Positions 7,726-15,092 of a stretch of DNA of 18,122 nucleotides are shown piece by piece. Position numbers and translations under genes: made by a program. Position 1 is the first letter of the stretch; the number at the start of each line of letters is the position of its first letter. Location of the stretch: contig CAKZIH010000072.1 of NCBI GenBank assembly GCA_936931335.1, positions 1 to 18,122 of the forward strand, read 5' to 3'. The DNA comes from an uncultured Nostocoides sp. GTDB lineage: Bacteria > Actinomycetota > Actinomycetes > Actinomycetales > Dermatophilaceae. The notes under the pieces are model-generated. The model did not search any database. It was not told the origin of the DNA and was given only the letters and a program-made list of their open reading frames with translations.

Positions 7726-8787
7726 ATGGTGAATCCGGTCGCAGGGAACTATGCCGCAGGGAGCTCTACCGCAAGGAACTATGCGGTGGTGGCGCACCGG
7801 GGCGCCAGCGGCTATCTGCCCGAGCACACGCTCGCGGCATACGAACTCGGGATCCGGCAGGGCGCGGACGCCTTCGAGATCGACGTGGTGCCCACGCGGG
7901 ACGGGCATCTCGTCGCCCGGCACGAGAACGACCTCACCGGCTCCACCGATGTGCGGGCGCACCCCGAGTTCGCCGATGGCCGCATCACCAAGGAGATCGC
8001 CGGGCTGCGGCATACCGGATGGTTCGCCGAGGACTTCACGCTCGCCGAGCTCGCGACGCTGCGGGCGATCGAACCGCTACCCGGCGTGCGCAGCACCGAG
8101 CACGACGGCCGGTATGCCGTCCCGACCCTCCCCGAAATTCTCGCCTTGCGCGCCCGGCTGAGCATGGAGCTGGGCCGGGAAGTCGGGCTCAAGCTCGAGG
8201 TCAAGACGCCGGAACACTTCGCGACGATCGGCGTCCCGATGACGCAGCGGCTGCTCGCCGATCTGGCGGACGCGGACATGCTGGGCGCCGGGTCGCCGGT
8301 GGAGATCATGACCTTCGAGCCGCACTTCCTACGCGCCCTGCGAGAGCAGGGCGTTGGCAATCGCCTGGTCGCGCTCATTGAGGACGAGCCCGGCCGGCCG
8401 GTGCCCGGTGAAGCGGGCACGACCTATGGCGAGTTATGCACGCGGGCCGGACTGGCCCGGCTGCGCGAGAGCGTCGAGGCGATCGGCCCGGGCCGGTATG
8501 CCCTATTCGGCGGCGCCCCCGGCACCCCGTTGGGGGAGCCCAGCCCGTTGTTCGCGAACGCCAAGGCCGCCGGCCTACGCCTAGACTGCTGGACCTTCCG
8601 CGCCGAAAACGCTTTCCTGCCAACGGATTTTCAGCGCGGCGAGGACCCAGCCGCGTATGGCGATCTGGGCGGCCTGGTGGCGGCATACGTCCACCATGGG
8701 TTGGCCACGGTGATCACCGACCAGCCGCGCGAGGCGCGTCGGGCAGCGCCTGGCGATGGCAGTGCGGTCGCTCACACGTCGCAGTGA
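7726..8787 (+). CDS. Glycerophosphodiester phosphodiesterase, GlpQ-type
   Basis: Hydrolyses glycerophosphodiesters such as glycerophosphocholine to glycerol-3-phosphate and an alcohol, salvaging phospholipid or teichoic-acid breakdown products. The GDPD motifs are in place: HRGASGYLPEHT (24-35, catalytic His24), FEIDV with metal ligands Glu51 and Asp53, the second His in RHEND (His66), LKLEVKTP and a C-terminal ATVITDQP. There is no signal peptide or membrane segment, so a cytoplasmic place is likely, unlike periplasmic E. coli GlpQ. It follows the AAA ATPase gene by 8 nt. The start is open: ATG at 7726 has no good ribosome-binding site, while GTG at 7786 has AAGGA 8 nt upstream and would begin just before VAHRGASG. 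The 20 residues between them are encoded largely by a 15-nt tandem repeat. Confidence 0.92.
   Translation: MVNPVAGNYAAGSSTARNYAVVAHRGASGYLPEHTLAAYELGIRQGADAFEIDVVPTRDGHLVARHENDLTGSTDVRAHPEFADGRITKEIAGLRHTGWFAEDFTLAELATLRAIEPLPGVRSTEHDGRYAVPTLPEILALRARLSMELGREVGLKLEVKTPEHFATIGVPMTQRLLADLADADMLGAGSPVEIMTFEPHFLRALREQGVGNRLVALIEDEPGRPVPGEAGTTYGELCTRAGLARLRESVEAIGPGRYALFGGAPGTPLGEPSPLFANAKAAGLRLDCWTFRAENAFLPTDFQRGEDPAAYGDLGGLVAAYVHHGLATVITDQPREARRAAPGDGSAVAHTSQ
7740..7784 (+). repeat. Three 15-nt tandem near-repeats at the start of the GDPD gene
   Basis: CGCAGGGAACTATGC (7740-7754), CGCAGGGAGCTCTAC (7755-7769) and CGCAAGGAACTATGC (7770-7784) are in direct tandem. Each unit carries a purine core (GGGA, GGGAG, AGGA) resembling a ribosome-binding site. 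If the upstream ATG is used they encode AGNYAAGSSTARNYA. Confidence 0.8.
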
Positions 8788-8792
8788 TGACG

Positions 8793-8828
8793 GTGACCAG
8801 CGGACCGGCAACCGGGTCCGATGGTCAC
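8793..8828. terminator. Bidirectional stem-loop between the GDPD and kinase genes
   Basis: GTGACCA (8793-8799) pairs with TGGTCAC (8822-8828) and CGGACC (8801-8806) with GGTCCG (8815-8820). One internal G.A mismatch separates the two helices and the loop is 8 nt. The structure fills the 43-nt gap between two convergent genes and has no U-tract. Confidence 0.7.
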
Positions 8829-8830
8829 GG

Positions 8831-9469
8831 TTACGGCTCCGCGTAGCCAAACGTGTCGGCCAGCCGCTCAACGAGCGCGTCCTCGCTCACGGAGCCATCG
8901 ACCCGAACGACCTCAAGGCCCAGGCGAGCAGTGTCCTGTGCCAGTCGGGCCGTAAACATCGTATCGCGCACCAACAGGTTCTCCAGCGCCTGCTCCGGGC
9001 GGCTGGTTGTGCCGATGAACGACCAGGAAGGCCCGCCCCGGGAATCGAACACCCCCCGTCTGAACTCCGGGGTCGGGAGCAGCCAGACAGCATGACTGCG
9101 CTCAGGGATCAGGGGTGCGACGAGATCTGGGAGCAAACGGAACCCCTCGGCCACGACCGGCTCGGGCCCTAACGCCAATAGGTCCTCGACAATGCGGTCG
9201 AAGGCTTCGCCGTGAAACCACGGAAAGGTGGCGAGCATCGTTTCCGGCGATTGATCCAGCCACCGTTCGTCGGGTCCCAGCGCGAGGAACTCGGTCAGTA
9301 GCGGTGCTTCCTGCGCTGTGGCAGTTGCGGAATGCCGAGCCATCGCCGCGTCGGTGGAGTAATGGTGCACCCCGTATCGGGCAGCGAGCCGCCGAGCCGT
9401 TGTGGACTTGCCCGCCCCGCTGCCACCACCGATCCAGCGGACGTGATCGAGGTCGCTGCGTGTTACCAA
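8831..9469 (-). CDS. Uncharacterised P-loop kinase-like protein
   Basis: A 212-residue predicted soluble protein. Walker A is GGGSGAGKST (14-23), followed by HHYSTD (35-40), where nucleoside and shikimate-type kinases place an acidic residue that contacts the acceptor. Later conserved-looking stretches are LGPEPVVAEGFRLLPDLVAPLIP and a Trp-rich middle. The length and fold order fit a small-molecule kinase of the AAA_33/zeta-toxin/adenylate-kinase superfamily. I recognise the pattern from unnamed actinobacterial proteins but cannot name a substrate. The only usable start is TTG at 9469; GGAG lies only 3 nt upstream. This start lies inside the 17-bp tandem repeat at 9459-9526. The gene stands alone between two stem-loops, so it probably has its own promoter in or near the repeat. 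Confidence 0.75.
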   Translation of the reverse strand: MVTRSDLDHVRWIGGGSGAGKSTTARRLAARYGVHHYSTDAAMARHSATATAQEAPLLTEFLALGPDERWLDQSPETMLATFPWFHGEAFDRIVEDLLALGPEPVVAEGFRLLPDLVAPLIPERSHAVWLLPTPEFRRGVFDSRGGPSWSFIGTTSRPEQALENLLVRDTMFTARLAQDTARLGLEVVRVDGSVSEDALVERLADTFGYAEP

Positions 9470-9526
9470 CTGCTCCGTGTCACCGACTACCCCGTGTCAC
9501 CAACTACCCCGTGTCACCAACCACCG
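9459..9526 (-). repeat. Four tandem 17-bp repeats overlapping the kinase start codon
   Basis: Units lie at 9459-9475, 9476-9492, 9493-9509 and 9510-9526, with plus-strand consensus CGTGTCACCAACTACCC. Units 2 and 3 differ at one base; the outer units are more diverged. On the minus strand each reads roughly GGGTAGTTGGTGACACG. The TTG start of the kinase gene is part of the gene-proximal unit. The period and purity are plain in the sequence. Confidence 0.9.
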
Positions 9527-9560
9527 CAGGGCCTAGACCTCGACGAGTCGTGTTGAGCGC

Positions 9561-9591
9561 GGTGGCCGGCTACTCAAGGTAGCCGGCCACC
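9561..9591 (-). terminator. Stem-loop terminator of aceE
   Basis: GGTGGCCGGCTAC (9561-9573) and GTAGCCGGCCACC (9579-9591) form a perfect 13-bp stem with a 5-nt loop. It starts 9 nt after the aceE stop codon and separates aceE from the kinase gene on the same strand. Confidence 0.85.
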
Positions 9592-9600
9592 CCGCATACC

Positions 9601-12375
9601 TCAGGATTCGCCGCCGGCGTTGCCGGAGGCACCGGCGGTCACGTCGAGCAGGCGGTACTTCTCGGCGGCCTTGGCCGGGACGCCGGGGTCGATCTCGCCG
9701 CGGGCGGCGAGGACCTGCAACGCGCGAACCGTCACCGACGGGCCGTCGATGTGGAAGAAGCGGCGCGCGGCCTGGCGGGTGTCGGAGAAGCCGAAGCCGT
9801 CTGCCCCGAGGGAGTGGAACTCACCCGGCACCCACTGGGCGATCTGGTCCTGGACCTGACGCATGTAGTCGGAAACCGCGATGACTGGACCCGGGGCATC
9901 CGCCAGGGCGCGGGTGACATAGGGGTCGTCGATGCTGTCCTGCGGGTGCAGGAAGCGGTGCTCGTCGATGGCCAGCGCCTCGCGGCGCAGCTCGTTCCAC
10001 GAGGTGACCGACCACACGTCGGCAGCCACGCCCCAGTCCTCGCGCAGCAGTTCCTGGGCTTCCAGCACCCACGGCACGCCGACGCCCGAGGCCAGCAGCT
10101 GCACCGAGGGGGCCTCGGTGTCATTGCCGCGATCGGCCTGGTTGAGCCGGTACATCCCCTTGAGGATGCCGTCGACGTCGACATTCTCCGGCTCCGGCGG
10201 CTGCACCATCGGCTCGTTGTAGAGCGTGATGTAGTAGATGACGTTGAGCGCATCGCCGTCGCCCTTGCTGCCATACATCTCGGCCAGACCGCGGCGCATG
10301 ATGTGCGCGATCTCGTAGCTATAGGCCGGGTCGTAGGCGCGGACGGCCGGGTTGGTCGCCGCGAGCAGCAGCGAGTGACCATCGGCGTGCTGCAAGCCCT
10401 CACCGGTCAGCGTGGTGCGTCCGGCGGTGGCCCCGAGCAGGAAGCCGCGGGTCATCTGGTCGGCGGCCGCCCAGATCGAGTCCGCGGTGCGCTGGAAGCC
10501 GAACATCGAATAGAAGATGTACATCGGCACCATCGGCTCGCGGTGCGTCGCATAGGACGTCCCGGCCGCGGTGAATGCGGCCAGCGAGCCGGCCTCATTG
10601 ATGCCCGTATGGACGATCTGCCCGACCTCGGACTCCTTGTAGGCGAGCATCAGGTCGGCATCCACCGAGGTGTAGCGCTGCCCGTGCGGGTTGTAGATTT
10701 TGATGCTCGGGAAGAAGCTGTCCATCCCGAAGGTGCGCGCCTCGTCGGGGATGATCGGCACCACGCGCTTGCCGAATTCCTTCTCCCGCATCAGATCCTT
10801 CAGCAGACGCACCCACGCCATGGTGGTGGCCACCTGCTGCTTGCCCGAGCCCTTGCGCGCGCCCTTGTAGGCGTCCTCACCGGGCAGGGCCAGTGGGGTG
10901 TAGTCGGTCTTGCGGGCGGGGATGCCGCCGCCGAGCTTGCCGCGCATCTCCATCGCATACTGCACCGCCGGGTCCGCAGAGCCGGGGTGGAAGTAGGGCG
11001 CCGCGTACGGGTCGGCCTCGAGCACCTCGTCGCTGACCGGGATATTCAGGGAGTCCCGGAAGGCCTTGAGGTCCTCGAGCGTGAGCTTCTTCATCTGGTG
11101 CGTGGCATTGCGCCCCGCGAAGTGGGTGCCCAGGCTGTAGCCCTTGATGGTCTTGGCCAGGATGACCGTCGGCTGGCCCTCGTGCGCCATTGCCGCCCGG
11201 TATGCCGCATACACCTTGCGGTAGTCGTGGCCACCGCGCTTGAGCTTCCACCAGATGTCCTCGTCGCTCCAGTCGGCAACGAGCTTGCGGGTGCGCGGGT
11301 CGCGGTTGAAGAAGAAGTCGCGGACGTACTTGCCGTCGTTGGCGCGGAAGGTCTGGTAGTCCCCGTCCGGGGTCTGATTCATCAGGTTGATCAGCGCGCC
11401 ATCGTGGTCGGCTGCCAGCAGCGGGTCCCAGCCGCGGCCCCAGACGACCTTGATGACATTCCAGCCGGCGCCGCGGAAGAAGGCCTCCAGCTCCTGGATG
11501 ATCTTGCCATTGCCGCGCACGGGGCCGTCGAGACGCTGCAGGTTGCAGTTGATGACGAAGGTGAGGTTGTCGAGTTCGTCATTGGCCGCGGTCTGCAGCA
11601 GGCCACGCGACTCGACCTCGTCCATCTCGCCGTCGCCGAGGAACGCCCATACGTGCTGGTCGCTGGTGTCCTTGATACCGCGGTTGTGCAGGTACTTGTT
11701 GAAGTGCGCCTGGTAGATCGCGTTCATGGGGCCCAGGCCCATGGACACGGTCGGGAACTGCCAGAACTCCGGCATCAGGCGCGGGTGCGGGTACGAGGGC
11801 AACGCCAGCGGCTTGCCGTCCACCAGGTGCGACTTTTCCTGCCGGAAGCCATTGAGCTGGTCCTCGGTCAGGCGGCCCTCGAGGAAGGCCCGGGCATACA
11901 TGCCGGGGGAGGCGTGGCCCTGGAAGTAGATCTGGTCGCCACCGCCGGGGTGGTCAGGACCGCGCCAGAAGTGGTTGTAGCCCACCTCATACAGGGTCGC
12001 GGCGGAGGCATAGGTGGAGATGTGACCGCCCACTCCGACCCCGGGGCGCTGGGCGCGGTGGACGAGCATCGCGGCATTCCACCGGTTGATCTGGCGGATG
12101 CGGTGCTCGAGCTGCTCATCGCCGGGATACCAGGGCTCATGCTCGACCGGAATGGTGTTGACATAGTCGGTGGTTGTCAGCGAGGGAACGCCGACCTGCA
12201 TGGCCCGGGCCTTCTCCAGCAGGCGCAGCATCACATAGCGCGCCCGGGCCCGGCCACCTTCGTCGATCAGGTTGTCCAGGGAGTCGATCCACTCCTGGGT
12301 CTCCTCGGGATCGATATCGGGCAACCCGGTGGGGATGCCGTTGAGGATGGGGCCAACGTTGTCGTTCCCGGCCAC
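9601..12375 (-). CDS. aceE: Pyruvate dehydrogenase E1 component, homodimeric type
   Basis: Thiamine-diphosphate-dependent decarboxylation of pyruvate with transfer of the acetyl group to the lipoyl domain of E2, feeding acetyl-CoA to the TCA cycle and fatty-acid synthesis. At 924 residues it has the size of the single-chain alpha2 E1. Visible signatures: GVGGHISTYASAATLYE (active-site His118), the ThDP motif GDGEMDE (248-254) running to NCNLQRLDGPVRG (276-288), and a C-terminal transketolase-like region (TGEGLQHADGHS, SYEIAHIMRRGL). The start is GTG at 12375 (AGNDNVGPILNG...), preceded by AGAGGA with 7-nt spacing. A longer frame to 12423 adds 16 unlike residues. No E2 or E3 gene is adjacent. 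Synteny with fasR/fabD on one side and DUF3052/ahpE on the other matches other actinobacteria. Confidence 0.97.
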   Translation of the reverse strand: MAGNDNVGPILNGIPTGLPDIDPEETQEWIDSLDNLIDEGGRARARYVMLRLLEKARAMQVGVPSLTTTDYVNTIPVEHEPWYPGDEQLEHRIRQINRWNAAMLVHRAQRPGVGVGGHISTYASAATLYEVGYNHFWRGPDHPGGGDQIYFQGHASPGMYARAFLEGRLTEDQLNGFRQEKSHLVDGKPLALPSYPHPRLMPEFWQFPTVSMGLGPMNAIYQAHFNKYLHNRGIKDTSDQHVWAFLGDGEMDEVESRGLLQTAANDELDNLTFVINCNLQRLDGPVRGNGKIIQELEAFFRGAGWNVIKVVWGRGWDPLLAADHDGALINLMNQTPDGDYQTFRANDGKYVRDFFFNRDPRTRKLVADWSDEDIWWKLKRGGHDYRKVYAAYRAAMAHEGQPTVILAKTIKGYSLGTHFAGRNATHQMKKLTLEDLKAFRDSLNIPVSDEVLEADPYAAPYFHPGSADPAVQYAMEMRGKLGGGIPARKTDYTPLALPGEDAYKGARKGSGKQQVATTMAWVRLLKDLMREKEFGKRVVPIIPDEARTFGMDSFFPSIKIYNPHGQRYTSVDADLMLAYKESEVGQIVHTGINEAGSLAAFTAAGTSYATHREPMVPMYIFYSMFGFQRTADSIWAAADQMTRGFLLGATAGRTTLTGEGLQHADGHSLLLAATNPAVRAYDPAYSYEIAHIMRRGLAEMYGSKGDGDALNVIYYITLYNEPMVQPPEPENVDVDGILKGMYRLNQADRGNDTEAPSVQLLASGVGVPWVLEAQELLREDWGVAADVWSVTSWNELRREALAIDEHRFLHPQDSIDDPYVTRALADAPGPVIAVSDYMRQVQDQIAQWVPGEFHSLGADGFGFSDTRQAARRFFHIDGPSVTVRALQVLAARGEIDPGVPAKAAEKYRLLDVTAGASGNAGGES

Positions 12376-12516
12376 TGGGGGTCCTCTCTGGGGGCAGCGC
12401 GACTGTGCGGTGTGTCCTCCCATCCTCTACCCCGAAGTGGTCGCAGTCACAATCCGGCGCCCAGGTTTCTCATATTGCTCGCGGAGTGAGTCGGCCGGGG
12501 GCGGCAGACTGAGGCC
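12376..12516. other. Divergent intergenic region between aceE and the PH-domain genes
   Basis: These 141 nt must hold promoters for aceE (minus) and for the PH-domain operon (plus). The aceE ribosome-binding site AGAGGA is flanked by two copies of CCCCCA on the minus strand. On the minus strand a TTGTGA lies 17 nt before TAGAGG, a weak -35/-10 candidate. I found no clear promoter for the plus strand and no convincing palindrome. Confidence 0.35.
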
Positions 12517-13005
12517 ATGAGCGTGGCCCTCTATCAGGACGATCCGCAGATCCCGTGGCGCGGTGTTGACCCGGCCCTGGCCCGCGTGCGAATTCTGGTG
12601 TTGCTGGTCTGCGGAGTGCCCGGCGCGCTGTTGGCCGTAGCACTCGCGGTGACGATCTCCTCGTGGATGTGGCTGCTCGTCGCGGTGATCGCGCTCGCCC
12701 TGTCGATGGGGGTATGGCTGATCCGGCGCCAGGTCGGGGCTATCAGCTTCGTAGAATTGCCGGCGGAGATCGTCATCCGCCGCGGCCGGCTCTTCCGTTC
12801 GTTGGTGAGCATCCCGTATGGCCGTTTGCAGTATGCCGACCTGGGCTCCGGGCCGCTGGCCCGACGCTTTGGGCTGGCCAGCGTCACCATCCATACGGCC
12901 AATCCCGCCTCCGGTGGGGCCATCCCCGGGTTGCCGCTGGCGCAGGCCGAAGCGCTGCGCGAGCGCCTGACCGCCCGCGGTGAGGCCCAGCGGGCGGGCC
13001 TGTGA
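12517..13005 (+). CDS. Bacterial PH-domain membrane protein (YdbS-like)
   Basis: A 162-residue protein with two hydrophobic segments at about 26-46 and 49-69, followed by one bPH2-type domain (about 75-150: FVELPAEIVIRRGRLFRSLV, then IPYGRLQYADLGSGPLARRFGLASVTIHTA). This is the architecture of B. subtilis YdbS. It overlaps the next gene, a larger three-PH-domain protein of YdbT type, by 4 nt, so the two are translationally coupled and probably form one membrane complex. In B. subtilis the YdbS/YdbT pair belongs to the SigW regulon and has been linked to resistance to a cyclic bacteriocin; whether that holds here is unknown. The ATG at 12517 has GAGG very close upstream. Confidence 0.85.
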   Translation: MSVALYQDDPQIPWRGVDPALARVRILVLLVCGVPGALLAVALAVTISSWMWLLVAVIALALSMGVWLIRRQVGAISFVELPAEIVIRRGRLFRSLVSIPYGRLQYADLGSGPLARRFGLASVTIHTANPASGGAIPGLPLAQAEALRERLTARGEAQRAGL

Positions 13006-14645
13006 GCGCGATCGCCCCTGAACCCGACGCGGCTGGGGGTGGTGCGCCCGAGGGCGAGTGGCAGGCCTTCTCGCCGCTGACGCCCTGGCTGCGCGGTGGG
13101 GTCATGGCGCTGGCCGTCGTCGGTTGGGTAGTCAGTCAGCAGGTTGACCGCTTCTTCGGGGCGGAGCGGGGCGATCCCACCGAGGGGCACCTGTGGCAGG
13201 CGGGACTCGCGGTGCTGGTGGTGATCCTGGGCGCGGTGGCGATGGCGTGGGTGAGCTGGCGGGCGGCGCGCTTCCGGCTCGGGCCGACGTCGGTCGAACT
13301 CAAGCAAGGCGTGCTCACGCGCCAACACCGGCAGGTCCGGTATGACCGCATCCAGGCCGTGGACGTGAACCGGCCCTTGTTGGCGCGGCTGGCAGGTCTG
13401 TCCGCGGTGCGCATCGAGGCGGCCGGCGGCGTGGGCTCGTCGGTGGAACTGGCCTATCTGCCGCAGGACCGGGCGATCCAGGTGCGCGATCTCGTGCTGG
13501 GCCGGGCCAACTCTGCCGCGGTTGCAGCGGGGGGTGAGCCCGCGGCATACCCCGGCGGGCTGAGGACGCCGGGTGCCGACGGCGGTGCGAGCGGAGCCGG
13601 TGCGGAGGGTATCCCGGTGGGGGAAAGCGCTGCCCGGGCGGGGGCGGACACGGCATACCGGCCGGCGGGTGAGGTGCGTCGGTTGATCGCGGCGATCCCC
13701 GCGCCGCGGGTATGGGCGGCCACCGCGCTCAGTGGCAGCGCGCTCATCCTCGTCGCGGGCGCGCCCCTGGTGGTGGTCGCGCTGGTGGGCGGCTGGGTGG
13801 GGGTGCTCCCGGTGCTCGGACCGGCAGTGCTGGGGGCGGGGAGCTCGCTCTTCGGCCGACTGACTGGGTGGATGAACTTCCGGGTCGAGGACGCGAACAC
13901 CGCGATCCGGGTGCGGCGCGGGCTGACCGAACTGCGCACGACGACGGTGCCGGTGCACCGGATCCAGGCGGTCGAGGTGCACCAGCCGGCGTTTTGGCGG
14001 CGGCTGGATTGGTGGCGGATCAGCGTCAATGTGGCTGGGGTCAACCAGGATCCACTCAAGGAGGGGGCGTCGCTGATCCCGGTTGGCACGCGCGCGGAGG
14101 TGCTGAGCATCCTTACCGCGATGGGTCCGGGTTGGGCCCTGCCGCAACTTCTCGTGGGGCTGAATGCGCCGGCCGCTGCGCCGGGCTTTCGCGGGGCGCC
14201 AGCAGCGGCCCGCTGGCTTGACCCGTTCTCGTGGCGCCGGATCGGGGTGGCGTTGACCGAGACCGCGGTGATCACCCGCGGCGGCTGGCTCGGGCGCACC
14301 GCCCAACTGGTGCCCTATGCCCGGATCCAGTCGATCACCCTCACCCAGGGCCCGGTGGAGCGCCGGCTGGACCTGGCCACGGTCCGGCTGCGCTCCACGG
14401 TGGGGGAGGTGGATCCGCAGGTACGCCATCTGAGCACCGCGGATGCGCACGACCTGGTGGCGCAGGTGGCGGCCCGGGCGCGCGCCGCCCGGGTGAGCGA
14501 GAACGGCGTGAGCCGCGCGGGCGTAACCACCGGGCCATCGGCAGAAGGTGGCGGGCTTGCGCCTAAGACTGCCGTGGTCGGCGAGCGTGCACTATCGTCC
14601 GGTGGCAACGATTCGCCCGGTCACGACGGCCGGCACGGCAGCTAG
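13002..14645 (+). CDS. Membrane protein with three bacterial PH domains (YdbT-like)
   Basis: A 547-residue protein. Hydrophobic segments lie at about 30-47, 65-88, 237-262 and 264-284. Three bPH2 repeats follow membrane segments or linkers at about 91-165, 292-372 and 412-490. Each carries the same core: VRYDRIQAVDVNRPLLARLAG (112-132), VPVHRIQAVEVHQPAFWRRL (316-335) and VPYARIQSITLTQGPVERRL (437-456). A Gly/Ala-rich low-complexity linker (about 170-225) separates the first PH domain from the second membrane pair, and the last 50 residues are also low in complexity. The GTG start at 13002 overlaps the stop of the YdbS-like gene, as in the Bacillus pair. Family assignment is firm; the physiological role is unknown. 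Confidence 0.85.
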   Translation: MSAIAPEPDAAGGGAPEGEWQAFSPLTPWLRGGVMALAVVGWVVSQQVDRFFGAERGDPTEGHLWQAGLAVLVVILGAVAMAWVSWRAARFRLGPTSVELKQGVLTRQHRQVRYDRIQAVDVNRPLLARLAGLSAVRIEAAGGVGSSVELAYLPQDRAIQVRDLVLGRANSAAVAAGGEPAAYPGGLRTPGADGGASGAGAEGIPVGESAARAGADTAYRPAGEVRRLIAAIPAPRVWAATALSGSALILVAGAPLVVVALVGGWVGVLPVLGPAVLGAGSSLFGRLTGWMNFRVEDANTAIRVRRGLTELRTTTVPVHRIQAVEVHQPAFWRRLDWWRISVNVAGVNQDPLKEGASLIPVGTRAEVLSILTAMGPGWALPQLLVGLNAPAAAPGFRGAPAAARWLDPFSWRRIGVALTETAVITRGGWLGRTAQLVPYARIQSITLTQGPVERRLDLATVRLRSTVGEVDPQVRHLSTADAHDLVAQVAARARAARVSENGVSRAGVTTGPSAEGGGLAPKTAVVGERALSSGGNDSPGHDGRHGS

Positions 14646-14657
14646 GAAGGTAGGGCG

Positions 14658-15074
14658 GTGGGCACACCCGCTGGCGGGAAGGCGCTGGCCAAGCTCGGCC
14701 TGTCCGAGGGTCACGTCGTTCAGGAGATCGGCTACGACGACGATGTCGATCACGACTTCCGGTATGAGATAGAGGACCTGGTCGGCAGCGAACTCGAAGA
14801 CGAAGACTTCACCGGTGCCGCGGATGCCGTGCTGCTCTGGTGGCGCGACGGGGACGGCGACCTGGTCGATGCCCTGGTTGACGCGCTGACCAATCTTGCC
14901 GAAGGCGGCAGCATCGTGCTGGGAACCCCCAAGGCCGGCCGGTCCGGCGAGGTGGACGCCTCGGAGGTCGAGGAATCCGCGCGGACGGCGGGACTGCATA
15001 CCTCGGGCATGGTGAGCGTGGGCAGCGACTGGTCGGCGAGCCGCTTGGTCGCGCCCAAGGGCAGCCGGCGCTGA
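14658..15074 (+). CDS. DUF3052 domain protein
   Basis: A 138-residue acidic soluble protein. The GKALAKLGLSEGHVVQEIGYDDDVD opening, an acidic middle (LEDEDFTGAADAVLLWWRDGDGDLVDALVDAL) and the GSIVLGTPKAGR...VSVGSDWSASRLVAPKG end are typical of DUF3052. This family has unknown function and is found almost only in actinobacteria. GTG at 14658 has GGAAGG 7 nt upstream, and the gene starts 12 nt after the YdbT-like stop. ahpE follows after 18 nt. The DUF3052-ahpE-aceE neighbourhood is conserved in mycobacteria (Rv2239c, Rv2238c and Rv2241, from memory), suggesting a shared role with peroxiredoxin or pyruvate dehydrogenase; this is inference. Confidence 0.88.
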   Translation: MGTPAGGKALAKLGLSEGHVVQEIGYDDDVDHDFRYEIEDLVGSELEDEDFTGAADAVLLWWRDGDGDLVDALVDALTNLAEGGSIVLGTPKAGRSGEVDASEVEESARTAGLHTSGMVSVGSDWSASRLVAPKGSRR

Positions 15075-15092
15075 CCTCGGCATACTGACCCC

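Noticed and set aside
8756..9172. A plus-strand frame opposite the kinase gene
   Set aside because: It overlaps the GDPD 3' end and the stem-loop, and the minus-strand frame has the Walker A motif.
9459..9526. The 17-bp repeats as a CRISPR array
   Set aside because: The units are directly adjacent with no spacers and no cas genes are present.
9751..12489. A 912-codon open frame antisense to aceE
   Set aside because: Same cause: a GC-skew shadow. Its translation is Arg/Gly/Val-rich without family motifs, and the sense strand is unmistakably AceE.
12534..14450. A 638-codon open frame antisense to the two PH-domain genes
   Set aside because: Arg/Pro/His-rich shadow translation. The plus-strand genes have membrane segments and three matching PH repeats.
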